Source: Butyriboletus loyo
Lineage: Eukaryota > Basidiomycota > Agaricomycetes > Boletales > Boletaceae
Direction of reading: 5' to 3'
DNA: 64,000 nt
Assembly (NCBI GenBank): GCA_038093515.1
Contig: JBBPSI010000001.1
Location: 558,001 to 622,000, forward strand
Shown here piece after piece: positions 42,676 to 53,607 of the stretch (positions are counted from its first letter, which is position 1; each line of letters begins with the position of its first letter). The notes beneath the pieces are model-generated. The model did no database searches. It was given only the letters and a program-made list of their open reading frames with translations, and was not told the origin of the DNA. The translations under genes were made by a program, and so were the position numbers.

Positions 42676-43899
42676 TCAACCACTCTCGATACTGCTGTCC
42701 ATCTCGCTGCTTGCATGATCTCCCGTGCCTGATGCTACACCCATCGTTGTTTGCGAATGTGAATCTTGGGCGTGAGGCTGGGACGTCTGTCCCTGCTGTT
42801 GCTGGGGAGGAGATATAATGCCATGCATATTGGTACCTAAAGCACCCAGTCCAGGTCCTCCCATCATGCCCATCGGGCTCTCCAGATACAACCGAATCAA
42901 CACACTCTCCAGAGCAACGACGCTCGGAGTCGGGTAGTCATACGCTCGGGCATGTTCCCGGATAGAATTGAACAGCACAGACATACGTTCCCACTGCTCG
43001 TTCTGAGCCGAGGGAGCCGGGATCATTTGAGGATAGGGCGCGTTGACGCTAGGCTGACCGGGGTAATGCGGAAATGGATGAGGCAAGTGCGTCAATGAAG
43101 CACCAGAGGGGAACGTAGTCACGTGAGGTTGTGGTGTCTGGGCGACGGCGGCGCTGCTCGATGTGGATGCTTCTGCCGATGTAGCAGGTGCGTTGCGTTT
43201 CGACTTTGCCTTTTCGGCTTCCACGACAGCCCGCCTCCCTCGACGGGTAAAGGGAAGATTGACGAGCCCGATTGCGTGAGAATGTTCCGCAATGTCTGTG
43301 CAGAGAAAGAGAGAGGTTTGACTTGCCCTTTTTGCCTCTGAAGAGAGGAGATGAACGCACAGCAAACACGAACTTCCTCGGTGTCAAAGTAAGTCTTGTA
43401 GCTGATCGACGCCTGACATCCCTGTCCCTCGAGCTTTTTAAGCCGAGGCAGTTAACACCGGACGTTTGTGGCGCGTCGACGAGCAAACGCTCACTTTTCT
43501 GCTGGGCACCTTTCTAACTCGTTCTGGATGTTTCTTGACATATTTCTTGCGGCCACTGCGGGAATGGCGGGCACAGACGAGTTTGGTGTGATCTTTGAAG
43601 CGGGGAGGGACGGCCTTGCTACCGTGGGTGTCGCCTTTCACGAATTCGACCATCTGAGTTTCCTCTTCGTGTGTTCGCCATTCCTGAAAGGCGGCGATGT
43701 TGGCAAAGACGAGGGTGTAGCCGTCGTCGGTGTCGCCGGAGCCATAAGGGGGACGTGACGTGGACGGTTTGGTGGGCGTCGGAGCGGGCGGTGACTGGAT
43801 ATTTTGAGCGAAAGACTGATGTTGGTTCTGCTGCAAATGTGGAGGCAAAGGCTGGGACATGGCCACTAGATGCCCGAGCCTGAAATGCTGGAAACTCAT
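42676..43899 (-). CDS. Transposase-type (WRKY-GCM1/FAR1-like) zinc-finger protein, stand-alone
   Basis: Exons on the minus strand: 43899-43495, 43433-43361, 43295-42676 (365 residues). The ordered part spans ~50-165: FANIAAFQEWRTHEEETQMV, then KLVCARHSRSGRKKYVKKHP, then after splicing EGQGCQASISYKTYFDTEEV and EHSHAIGLVNLPFTRRGRRA. The spacing C...H...C...H and the HSHxIG..NLxFTR ending are those of DNA-binding domains found in Mutator-like transposases and their domesticated relatives in basidiomycetes. No DDE catalytic region follows; instead there is a Gln/Ser/Pro-rich tail. Splice joins restore the zinc-binding motif exactly. A domesticated transcription factor is the likely reading, but this is inference. 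Confidence 0.75.
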
Positions 43900-44015
43900 A
43901 CTTTTTGTCAAGGAATTCGATCAAAAAAGGTTCGTCGTAAGCCCTGCGCAAAACTAAAAAAATAAAATAAAATCAGATCGTCACAAATTTGGTCACGCAC
44001 ACCGTTTATTTAATC

Positions 44016-45174
44016 ATGACCTCTTCGCTCAGAAATTCGCTGCACAGGCGCAATCACAAGGAGCGTTCTCAGCCCGCTCAGCGTGCAAAGTATGGCATCC
44101 TCGAAAAGCACAAGGACTATGTCCTTCGTGCACGCGACTACCACTCGAAACAGGACCGCCTCAACCGCCTCAGGCAAAAGGTAGCCAGCAGGAACAAGGA
44201 TGAATTCTACTTTGCCATGAAGAACGAGAGGACCGTCGGGGGCGTCCATGTAAAGGACAGAGGAAACACCTCCATGCCCATGGACATGGTCAAGCTACTC
44301 AAAACCCAAGATGAAGGTTACATCCGGACTATCAAGGCCGCAGGGCTCAAGGTCCGTTCGTCGGTACCCTCCTCGTGGTCAACCATTCACCAGCCATAGA
44401 AAATCGACAAGCTCAAGCGACAGCTCACGGATTCCGTGAACCTCGTCTCGTCCGGTCACACAGTCGAGGACTCGGAAGACGACGAACCCCTCGAGGACGC
44501 GGAACTAGAGACCCTGCTCGCAGCCGGCGTGATTGCACCTCATACCGCACGAAAACGAAAGCAAAGCCATTCGTTTCCCAAGCACATCGTGTTTGCGGAA
44601 GACGCTGAAGAAGGTGACGATGCTCCTCGTTTGGCATCCCGTGTGCTAATCACTATCTTTCAAGCTCGACAATACCTTGAACAAAGTACTTTTGCTGACA
44701 AGGCTGCGAACAATATCCCTTCGACAGGATCGTCCGGCGAATCTGAGCTCGGTTGGAAGTGTCAAGATTCCGCGAAATCAAGGCGGCGGCGAAAGAAACA
44801 ATCCATCGTTGACGGTGTCGACAGCACTGCGGAAGAGGAGCCAGACCAGGTCGATGTCGTACGTGACTATATCTTAATTTATCTCGCATTATCCTTCCAC
44901 TGCCGTCGCACAGAAACACCACAAGCACCTTCTTAAAGAACTTGCTGCACGACTCGTTCGAGATACCCAGCTATCGTATGCACTTCGTGAACTGGAAATG
45001 CAACGTTTGTTGGTCGGCAAAGGTGGACGAAGGAAGATCCGAGGAGCTGAGCTTGTCGAAGAAGAGGACAATGATAGTCCCGATGACGAAGATCACAGTC
45101 CACGTAAACAAAGGTCTGATCCATCTGTTTATAAACCACGCGTGTACAAATGGAGGGTAGAAAGAAAACGGTAG
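44016..45174 (+). CDS. UTP11: U3 snoRNA-associated protein Utp11
   Basis: SSU processome component needed for 18S rRNA maturation. Exons: 44016-44351, 44400-44613, 44665-44858, 44914-45174 (334 residues; human UTP11 is 253). Motifs: RRNHKERSQPAQRAKYGILE, KHKDYVLRARDYHSKQDRL, NKDEFYFAMKNERTVGGVH and LKTQDEGYI in the N-terminal domain; KHIVFAEDAEEA; and the C-terminal KHHKHLLKELAARL and SVYKPRVYKWRVERKR tail, where the final Arg/Lys cluster is the family ending. The middle is expanded and acidic relative to animal proteins. Diverges from the zinc-finger gene with 116 bp between starts. Confidence 0.94.
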
Positions 45175-45288
45175 AACGTAGTATCGTCCGTAGAGGGCAA
45201 CGCTTGCAGTGTAAATAAGATGAGAAGATCCACTAAATGACACGAGTGTCCCGTGTGTAACTTCAATCGTCAGCACTAGATTCGATCG

Positions 45289-46722
45289 CTAAAGTACATA
45301 AAGAGCAGCGAGTAGGAAGCTTGTAACCAACACCGACGCTGTGGACACGGTGTTCTTCAACGAAGATCCCGAAGTCGTTGAGCTAGTTTGCGGAATGGGG
45401 GTCGCGATGGGGGTCGTAGGTGAGTATGTGACCCCATTAGCAGTGGCAGCCACCTGAAACACAGAACCACCACCATATTCGTAAAACTGAGTTCCAATGG
45501 CAAGTAAGCATTCTACTAGGACAGTAAAATACACAAGACTCACATCGACGAGCATAAAGTTTGGGTATCGGCCATACTCACTGACGCAAAGGTCGACCTG
45601 TTGGCCGAGTGAGTTCTGCCCTGATACGGCGTTGGTTTGATTAGCTTGGCTGGGGTCGGGAACGGGTTGCCCAAGAACCAAAGTGTCGAAAAAGTGGTTG
45701 ATGAGGTACATTTGTGTTGATGAATTGCCTTGCGTACGATTAACGCTGCAGTCAAAGGTAGTTGTAACGTCATAAGGTGTTTCCCAGATGTTGGTAAATT
45801 CTGAGGGACACAGCCATTAAGACTGAAAGGACACGAAAGAATCGAGTACGCACCATCGATTATATATGAGACACTATTAAAGTCCGCTGAGGCATCCATG
45901 AAAGTGATGAGACGCTTTCCAGAATCGATCAGACTCCCCAGCGTAGGCCATTGAGTGGCGGGAATCGACGCTGAAGGGGGTGCGTACGACATGGTATCCA
46001 AACCAGCACCCTTGAACACGGTATCGTATGTGGTGGGAGGGAAATCGTCAGAGTTGACGATCAGAAGGGACAGAACTGGTTCGATATGAATATGGAAACG
46101 ACACGACTCTGGTACTCTCTCACCTTCGTTAGGGTTAGCATCCAACCATGTTTTTACTGTAAGCCAATTTGAGTATCCTAATAATTCGGTTTCATTATCA
46201 CGATTCACCTGTTGCGAGATATGTGGAGAGAGGCCCTCCATTGTAGATAGACTAGATAAAGAGTGAGAGATGGTGAAAGCGGATGGCGAGATGCACGCAC
46301 GCAGGAAGTGTGGCAAAGTTGTATGACGCCAGTCAGGTTGTGTGCCTGTACCTGCAACATACGAATCCCATCGTTCAATTGTTGGGTAACTGATTTAGAG
46401 TGTGTCAGTAATCTGTCTGTGTCTGTGATCCACCACGTACTATTGTAGTCCTGATCCGCGGCCACTGCAACATGGTGCTGAGCCTGGAGGAACGCATTGC
46501 GTCAGGGGAGAACTTACGATTGTCAACGCCGACTGCGTAGGAATCATGAGTACCGACGAAAGTGACGTTTCCAAAAGAGCGGTTGCAAAGATCCGCACTC
46601 CCGTTGCAGGTCGTTGCGCGACGGGTGGGTGACTTTGACGGAGCATTGGCAAAGCAGGAGCGAGGAGAGGCGAAAAGCAGGACAGAAACGAGGAGAGCGG
46701 CCTGCGCTGAGAAAGAAAGCAT
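45289..46722 (-). CDS. Secreted PLC-like phosphodiesterase with GPI signal
   Basis: Exons on the minus strand: 46722-46518, 46464-46441 (24 nt), 46389-46301, 46251-46209, 46156-46124, 46075-45854, 45800-45544, 45486-45289; 356 residues. A signal peptide is visible (FSAQAALLVSVLLFASPRSC). The TIM-barrel PLC-X-like domain starts with NVTFVGTHDSYAVG (general acid/base His) and continues with QQLNDGIRMLQVQAHN, a CHTSC motif, TWLDANPNEVLSLLIVN and GKRLITFMDA. The second catalytic His is expected in QLCHTSC. The C-terminus has a Ser/Thr-rich stretch and a hydrophobic tail (VLVTSFLLAALYVL) suited to GPI attachment. Fungal members act at the cell surface; the substrate is unknown. Confidence 0.9.
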
Positions 46723-46902
46723 TGGTGAGGATAGCATTGGGAGACAAAGAGCGTGTGGTGTACCTGGCACTTTGTACCAAAGCAGACTGCGGTCAGACCC
46801 ACACGTGATGTCACGTCTATTCCTTTGCCAACCAAGATGGGTACAGTACACGGGATCATGCAGGAGACTAAACAAGATACAGTCAAGATGTGGGACGACA
46901 CG

Positions 46903-47782
46903 CTAAGACAAGGACTCGGTGATACTGAAGTGGACATGGTCCCCCTCCCCCAGGGTAAGTCTGACGGGTAGCCTTGGGTCGATCCGAACAGGTGCGCTAG
47001 AACCCACAAAGAAGTCGCCGCGACTAAAATTTCTGGTGATGGCCGCGGCTTCTTCTTCCGTAAGGTTGCGCGGCCGTTTGCTTGGGCGAAAGGTCGAAGA
47101 TGATGCGCCAGTAAATGTGCCGTTGTAATCGTAATACTGATGTTGAGTCAGTGTTGGGGCTCCTTGGACATATCCTATGGGAGTTTGGGAAAACGTGGAG
47201 ATACCCGGTGCTAAGACGTGTAAGTGGGCACGTCGTGATGATATGAAAGTGCTTACTTTGGTGAGACTGATTGGTATGATCGGTCTCGGGGTCGGGGTAG
47301 ACGCAGGTTGCGCCGATACCCCTTTTGAGGCAGCTCTGAGGGCGATGCAGACGCTCAGAGGGACACTATCGCAGAGGGCCGCAGACCCACCTGACATGGG
47401 AGAACCTCACTACACCTTGTCTTGCCTGTATGACAGGCGGTACACGCGCGTCTGACGGACGGTGCCTTTGCTGGAAATACTTTTCTGACTGGATGGGTAC
47501 AATATAGCTACGGGTAAGCTAACCTTTACGGGTTGCTCCTTCCGGGGACGTGCCGTTGTTATTTTGTTGCTGGACATCGGTGGCGTGTTGCTGCAGCTGA
47601 TGGAGTTGCTGTGCATCAATCGCCGACGCCGCGTCCTGCGCCGGTGTAGATGCCTCACTGAGAGCCGACATGGGAGTTGCGGAGCGGGGCGGGTCCGATG
47701 CTGCTCGGGCGAGAGGGTTATATAAGTCATCCATCGGAGCAATATCCTTTTCTAGTAATATATATTTGTCCTTATTTTCCAT
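46903..47782 (-). CDS. Gln-rich small protein of unknown function, splicing partly unresolved
   Basis: The first exon runs from the ATG at 47782 to about 47523 and encodes a Gln/Ala/Asn-rich stretch (QQLHQLQQHATDVQQQNNN). The last exon ends at 46903 and encodes a Tyr-containing segment (HQYYDYNGTFTG), a basic patch (RPSKRPRNLTEEEAAAITRN) and a hydrophilic tail. At least one middle exon around 47240-47370 (containing YPDPETDHTNQSHQ in the phase that fits the last exon) is needed, but I could not settle its left junction. Not recognised. The basic patch suggests nuclear localisation. It shares 106 bp of upstream DNA with the bHLH gene. Confidence 0.5.
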
Positions 47783-47888
47783 CTCGGCACATTCCGTTCA
47801 AGGTCACCCGGGCTCGCCGAACTCGTGGAATCGTGGCCACCGGTTATCCGGCTGCGCGAGTGCCCGGTCGTCGTCTCTGTCTTTGACC

Positions 47889-48623
47889 ATGTCTTTGCCG
47901 CCCTCGCCTCGACCCCCTGTGGCTTTCGCAGATTTCGAGTATGCGTTCGATCCTGCCCTCTCCAGCTTGTTCCCCCCATCATCAGCCCCCTTGCCCCCGT
48001 CCGCAGACCTCTTCTCTCCATCAGAGACCACCGACCTCCTTGGCTTCCTAGACAACTTCAATTGGGACTTTGAAACAGATCCCATCTTTAGCGACCTCAC
48101 AAACCCGCCCCCCATTCCTCCCCAGCCCCCCTCCGTATCTCCGCCGCTCGCTCCCAGCGTTCCCTCACCTAGCACGTCCACCAAACCAGAATCATCTCTA
48201 GACCACGACGACGATCTCTTACCACCTCCGACACCCCCGGAAAGCACTTCTCGGACACGATCCGCGAGGCGGAAGAACATATCGGAGCCGCGCCAGACTG
48301 CCAAAGTAAAACCCCTCTTGTCGACCCCTCAGAAGCGGCTCAACCACATCATGTCGGAGCAGAAGCGTCGGAACGCCATCCGCGACGGCTATGCACAACT
48401 AATTGCACTCATTGCACCTGCTGGCACACAGACGATCGACTTACCGTCTAGGGGCCGGCCAAAGGGTAGTGGCACGAGGGGCAATGGGCAAACAAAGGGC
48501 AAAAGCGGAGTGTTGTTCCGTGCAGTCGAGTATTGCAAGTGGCTGGAGGAAGGGAGAGATGCTCTCAGAGAAGAGGTGCTGAGATTGGAAGCATCGGGGC
48601 ATCGCGTTGAGCGCGAGGCATGA
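47889..48623 (+). CDS. bHLH transcription factor
   Basis: Intronless, 244 residues from the ATG at 47889; the frame is open further upstream, but into the divergent gene's start region. The N-terminal half is Pro/Ser/Phe-rich with an acidic-aromatic LLGFLDNFNWDFE stretch that could activate transcription. The bHLH starts near residue 148: QKRLNHIMSEQKRRNAIRDG (basic region with the Glu-x-x-Arg that contacts an E-box), helix 1 YAQLIALIAPAG, a long basic loop of ~35 residues (RGRPKGSGTRGNGQTKGK), and helix 2 SGVLFRAVEYCKWLEEGRDA running into a short leucine-containing coiled coil. Similar long-loop bHLH proteins occur across basidiomycetes; the target genes are unknown. Confidence 0.88.
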   Translation: MSLPPSPRPPVAFADFEYAFDPALSSLFPPSSAPLPPSADLFSPSETTDLLGFLDNFNWDFETDPIFSDLTNPPPIPPQPPSVSPPLAPSVPSPSTSTKPESSLDHDDDLLPPPTPPESTSRTRSARRKNISEPRQTAKVKPLLSTPQKRLNHIMSEQKRRNAIRDGYAQLIALIAPAGTQTIDLPSRGRPKGSGTRGNGQTKGKSGVLFRAVEYCKWLEEGRDALREEVLRLEASGHRVEREA

Positions 48624-48844
48624 GGTCAGTTTCAGCTAATCTTTCTGGTCATTATTCATCCGAGTCTCATCCATCAGTGCAACTTGAACTCTATACCTTG
48701 CATTTCCAGGAGACTTTATACTGTACTTCGCTTCTGTTGCACTGAAGAGCATAATGGTATTTTTAGTTCCGTGTACCTAGGGAGGTACAGTAGGCCCGAT
48801 ATTGCGAATGTAGCCGATCAATCAATCAATACATTTCCCTTCCC

Positions 48845-49609
48845 ATGCCTCCATCAGCCCTCCCTCCTTCCTGGCATATACCCAACTTTGTGCTGCGGGT
48901 CGACGATTTGAACCACGAAGGTACCACCATATTTCTCGACAATTTTCACCGTGGCGTCCTTCAAACGGCTGTCGAGGCATCATTCACGTGGTTGTACACG
49001 CCCTTGACTGCACCAACCCAGTGCGTGTACAAACACCCCTTCGTTCGCTTGGCCAAGATCCTGATCGCTTGTCACAAGCGTGAACAAAATCACGCTCGTC
49101 CTCCGACCCTTTGCCGGCGTCGCATTTACCTTTGGATCGGACACGGACAAGGAAATTCATTTATCTCTCGACTATGTCCTCTCCTCCGTTTCTCGGGCAC
49201 GAGACGAAATTCTAGGAGTACTTGTCCACGAAGTCGTACACTGCTATCAATATAACGCAAAGGATACCTGCCCAGGAGGGCTCATAGAAGGTATCGCAGG
49301 TAGGGTTGTGTTCCGATCACCACATCGCGGCCGAGTTCATTCTCTTCTGCAACAGATTTCGTGAGGTTGCGTGCGGGGTATGCTCCACCGCACTGGAGAG
49401 TCTCAGGAGGCGATAGATGGGACGCTGGATACGACACCACCGCATATTTCCTCGACTGGATCGAGAGGCGTTGCGGCACGGGCACCATCCAGAAGCTTAA
49501 TGCGTACATGAAGGATTCTACATATGATGCAAAGATATTTTCGACTGTTACCGGTGAGCCCGTTGACAAGCTATGGGGCTTATATTGTGAGCATCTGGAG
49601 CGGCAGTAA
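48845..49609 (+). CDS. BSP-family (plant basic secretory protein-like) metallopeptidase
   Basis: Exons: 48845-49020, 49079-49299, 49356-49609 (216 residues). The core reads ILGVLVHEVVHCYQYN, an HExxH zinc-binding motif, followed by GGLIEGIADFVRLRAGY (EGxAD) and DRWDAGYDTTAYFLDWIE, then VDKLWGLYCE. These are the conserved blocks of the basic secretory protein family. Plant members are secreted defence proteins, but this model begins MPPSALPPSWHIPNFVLRVDD without a signal peptide, so it may be cytosolic or an upstream exon may be missing. Proteolytic activity is assumed from the motif only. Confidence 0.87.
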
Positions 49610-49759
49610 TTGCTACAAGGAGGAAAGGAAACAAATACTTCATGTTATCGCATAATACACCTCGGAGAAATATTCCCAGATGCAATGATATTACAAGAAG
49701 ACTACAATTAGATCGAAAGCAGCAGAGAGCAAGAAAAACAAGTGAATGAGTAGAACACA

Positions 49760-52700
49760 CTATCCCCAGTCTTCCCCAAGTTCTCGAGCCAGAAAGTCGT
49801 CGTCGTCGTCATCCTCCTCCTCCTCATCTACTGGACTAGGAAGATCTGGATCGGCAGTTTCCATTGCTACACTCTGACTGCGACTTCTCGACTGCCGTGA
49901 GGAAGCAATTTCGTCAGCGGTGAATGCTTCCTTCAGCTTCGATGTTCCTGTTCGATTTGAAACAAATTTCTTGCGTTTAGACAGTGGGGATCGCAAACTG
50001 TCTTGCGGTGGATCGCTGCTTCCATTCTCTGATGGTGTAATACTTCTTAGGCGTTTCCGCTTCAGTCGAGGTGAGGAATTTGGGCTAAGTTGACAATGCC
50101 AATGATTGAGCCAAAAGATGTGACCCCGATAAGCAACAGACGTACCTAGGCCGACTACGGGTCTCATCAGTCATGTCATCATCCTCTGATGCCATAGCAC
50201 TCCTCACGCTACGCTCGCTTTTGAGATCTTCGTCATCGCTCTCGTTCATAGCTGCATCGACTTCATCGTTTATGTCATTCCAGTCGATGTCTGCGAGTTC
50301 AAGAGCCGTGTTACCCGAAGGCGTAGGTTCGACATCCCAATCGTCGGCATCCGGTTCTGGATCCGAAGAAATCGGATGGGGGTCGAGATTAGGACTCAAG
50401 CTGGGCGCTTTTCGAGTGGGATCTTCAAGCAGGTACGGGGTCTCATCTTGTCGCCGCCACAAAGCTATCGAATCCGTGAACCAAGCCAACCAGACTATTT
50501 TGATTCCACCCCGTTTTCGCGCCATGTCGACCTTGACGGTTCCTTGCTAATGTTGGACCGTCAGAAGAAACAAGACACTGGTTGTTTTGGAAGATCAAAC
50601 CTTAGCAGCGACCACGTGCGTAGTAAAGTTGTTTAACTCAGTGTAACATCGGGCACCGAACATGTGTGCCACTTTCCATATCTCGGTAGTTTCTGGTTTC
50701 GTGTCAAGGGGTATAACACTAGAAAAGACAATGTGGACCCCAGCCAGAGTTTTGGCGCGCATCTCTGGGATGATGCGCTGCCGAGAGAATTAAATCCATC
50801 AGACATGATATATCTGTAAACTCACTGTCACATCATTAGGTTTAGATAGTTGCTCATTGCCCGATCTGCGCCTTTTGTTCATTTCCTCAGGTGAACGTCG
50901 ATCATAAGCATCGAAAAATTTCCGATGAACATCTTCCAACAACTACAGACGATCAAAAATGTAGTCACAGGTTATAACATTTCAATAACTTACCATGCCA
51001 ACTCTTCGTAGTTCAACGTCGTCATTTTCCAAAAGTGCCTTTCTTGGATGCTCCATTTTAACGTCGCTTTTTGATGCTACAGTGTGCTCAGCATCTGTGG
51101 AGGTGTCATCATAAGAGCAGCTCTTGAATCAGATTGCTATACCCTGTAGTTCTTCTTGCTTCTTTGCCAGAGGTCGTTCCTCCACTTGAGCCTCGAGTGC
51201 CAAAGAGTTCTGCGTCAGCAAGGCCTTGGACTCGATCTCAGCGCGCTCGCGTTCCTCAGGCTGAGCGAGCGGAGATGGTGAAGGGGACGGTGCTACTGAC
51301 GTCGTTGGTGCCGGGGGAGCGGTCGGTTTGCCTGATGATCATGAATAAGGTGGTTGCCGACAATGTCTCACAGGGAAACTGACCAAGCGTCGGAGTGTGT
51401 ACTGTAGGCGCCAGTGGCTCTATCTTTGGAAGGAACGCAGAATTGATATCACCAATGCCTACGAAGAAATCGTCTTTTACAAACGTTAGCTTATACCTTC
51501 CGGGCGATGTCAAGGAAACCTCACAAGGGATAACTTTGATCAAGTTTGGACTCCATTCCCAGACATCCGCCCGATCATCAATGATGACGACCATAGATGT
51601 ATCACACGGGAAAAGCCGTTGTAGACTTTTTTGTGTGAGGCCTGAGGAACGTAAGTGGTGATGTAGCAGCACGATACAGGGCACTCACTCCCACTTTCAT
51701 CCCTACTCAAGATCCGACCCCCGAACACTCTTCCATTAGGATCAATGGCAGCACAAACCTCTTCCGCATATGCGCGGGTACCCATGGTATACACATGCAT
51801 CTCGTACTTAGTGGACAGGTTACGGAGGAAGTCCTGCAGGCCCGGCCTATGCAGATATGTGAGTAGGCACTCGAGGAATTCTCGTGCAGATACATGACGC
51901 ACCGAGGTTTGATATAATACATGCAGCCCTCACTTTCAATGACTTTATGATTTCCCTTGACTTTGGAAGATCCCCTCGATGAAGGTAGGCCGAATGATTC
52001 CGGACCAAGTCGAAACTTGTGAACATCCTTAAGGGCGTCCCAGTTAGGATTGCACACGTCTGCGTCGAGTGTCTCCTCATCTGACGAGTCGGAACCGTGA
52101 TCTTTGGGCGTTGTGGACGACTTTTTAAGTTGTCTAGCTTCCCAAGCTCCCCCCTCCATTATCCATTCGCCAACCGTAGGATCAACAGTTGCATGAACGA
52201 TCGTCTGGTCAAGATCGACGATCAAGGATAGCTTCCTGGACTTGAGGAGGTGTTCGGCAGTCTCATTCTCTATCCTCTGCGCTTCCTCCATTGATACGGT
52301 TGGACCGAAGGCAGAATGCGTCATTTGGATAGATGCACGCGATGTATCAGAGAAGCCTGTGTAGTCATAGCTGGAAGCGGTGGATGAAACCCAGGGGCAG
52401 TAGAAGACAAAGATGCCACCCACGCAGTCATATCCTTTCCGCAGATCCCACATAAACCACCGACTTGGACGCCATGCTTGCAAGGTTCAAGGATTGTGAT
52501 GACCGACTTCTGCTTGGACCTCTGAAGAGGGATTTCGTCGCCTACGCGAACAGTCCAGGCCTCCACGGTGCCTTCAAGGAGGGAGTCCCATGTTCCGAAG
52601 CGAAGTTCAGGGCGCGCTCCGGGTGTTGAGGATTGGTATTTGAAAGAATAGCTCAGCAAACGGGCCCCGCGCTGAACGTAAGCACCTTGTTTAACATCCA

Positions 52701-52764
52701 GGGAGGCAACTTTGATGGGATATGGGAGACTTGGAGGTAAATGCAGGTCTGTCGGACTGGACAT
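49760..52764 (-). CDS. FCP1: RNA polymerase II CTD phosphatase Fcp1
   Basis: Dephosphorylates the Pol II C-terminal domain. Exons on the minus strand: 52764-52424, 52370-51903, 51846-51689, 51641-51525, 51473-51384, 51331-51143, 51094-50994, 50942-50826, 50777-50601, 50546-50146, 50084-49760; 827 residues. The catalytic FCPH domain has the DxDxT motif in LSLIVDLDQTIVHATVD (~residue 166), the YYIKPRPGLQDFL loop, MHVYTMGTRAYAEEV, and the second Asp pair in VVIIDDRADVWEW. A BRCT domain follows (TLAGVHIVFSSVIP, ARCYTELNNFTTHVVAAKQG, GGIKIVWLAWFTDSIALWRR). The C-terminus ends in an acidic run (EEEEDDDDDDFLARELGEDW), the TFIIF/TFIIB-binding tail. All junctions are phase-consistent. Confidence 0.95.
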
Positions 52765-52893
52765 GTCTTCCAGGGCCGGGTAAGATAGAGCAAGTGAAAG
52801 AACTGGCCGATATGTCGTCGGACAGATATGCGACACCGAGGTGACCTCTGTGCAGGTGGCGGTGCACACACACCTTGAACTTGAACCCTTACG
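52765..52893. promoter_or_regulatory. Shared divergent promoter, FCP1 / FHIT-like
   Basis: 129 bp between start codons. GC-moderate; contains gatatg repeats but no obvious TATA box. Confidence 0.4.
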
Positions 52894-53532
52894 ATGACCA
52901 TATCCGCCCCGTTGTTGTTCTCCACCTTGGAAGTCACCAAACAGGCTTTCCATCGAACTGCCCTTTCATACGCCATCGTGAACCTCAAACCAATTGTGCC
53001 GGGTCGTGAGTCTTGTTCTTTCCGCTCGTTCATACACGCACTCAACCACCGCAAGATGTTCTCGTCATACCCATGCGTGTCGTCCCGAGGCTGGCAGACC
53101 TCACAGCGCCCGAGCTAACGTCCCTCATCAGTTCCGTCCAACACGTCGGTCGTGTGATTGAAAAAGCATACAATGCAGACTCGCTCACCGTAGCGTGCCA
53201 GGTAGTCCTCACGATGATTCGGCTTTTTTAAATTCATCCACACCCATCTTTAGGACGGCAAGGCTGCGGGACAGTCCATACCCCACGTCCATTTCCATAT
53301 TCTTCCTCGGAAATTCAAAGGAGACTATTTCTCCCAGAAGATGGATGACATATATCCCGCTCTCGAACGGTCAGAAGCTTCTCTCCATCAGCATTTCATG
53401 GATACGAAAGGTGTTGATGGCCGGTTCCGACCGCTGACGGTCGACGCTGACGATAATCGACCTCCTCGGTCCCTTGCAGAGATGGAGATGGAAGCTGACT
53501 GGCTACGAACTTTATCGGTCCATGATTCATGA
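52894..53532 (+). CDS. HIT-family dinucleoside triphosphate hydrolase, FHIT-like
   Basis: Exons 52894-53005, 53056-53201, 53254-53532 (178 residues). Alignment to FHIT/Aph1 is clear along the whole length: LSYAIVNLKPIVPGHVLVIP, RLADLTAPELTSLISSVQHV, VACQDGKAAGQSIPHVHFHI then LPRK. The HIT triad HVHFH sits at ~97-101, with the middle His as nucleophile. Enzymes of this branch split Ap3A/Ap4A to AMP and ADP/ATP. The C-terminal EMEMEADWLRTL helix matches the FHIT end. It converges on the leucine-rich gene with 75 bp between stop codons. Confidence 0.93.
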
Positions 53533-53607
53533 GTCTTCCGTTTGGAGGAGAGCGACTCTCTCCAGTTTAGCTTCCATAGTTGATGTACGTCAATCTATTC
53601 TACGTTC

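Noticed and set aside
52765..52953. Upstream extension of FCP1 to a Met at 52953
   Set aside because: It would overlap the FHIT-like start on the other strand and adds a sequence with no FCP1 similarity; the Met at 52764 suits the family better.
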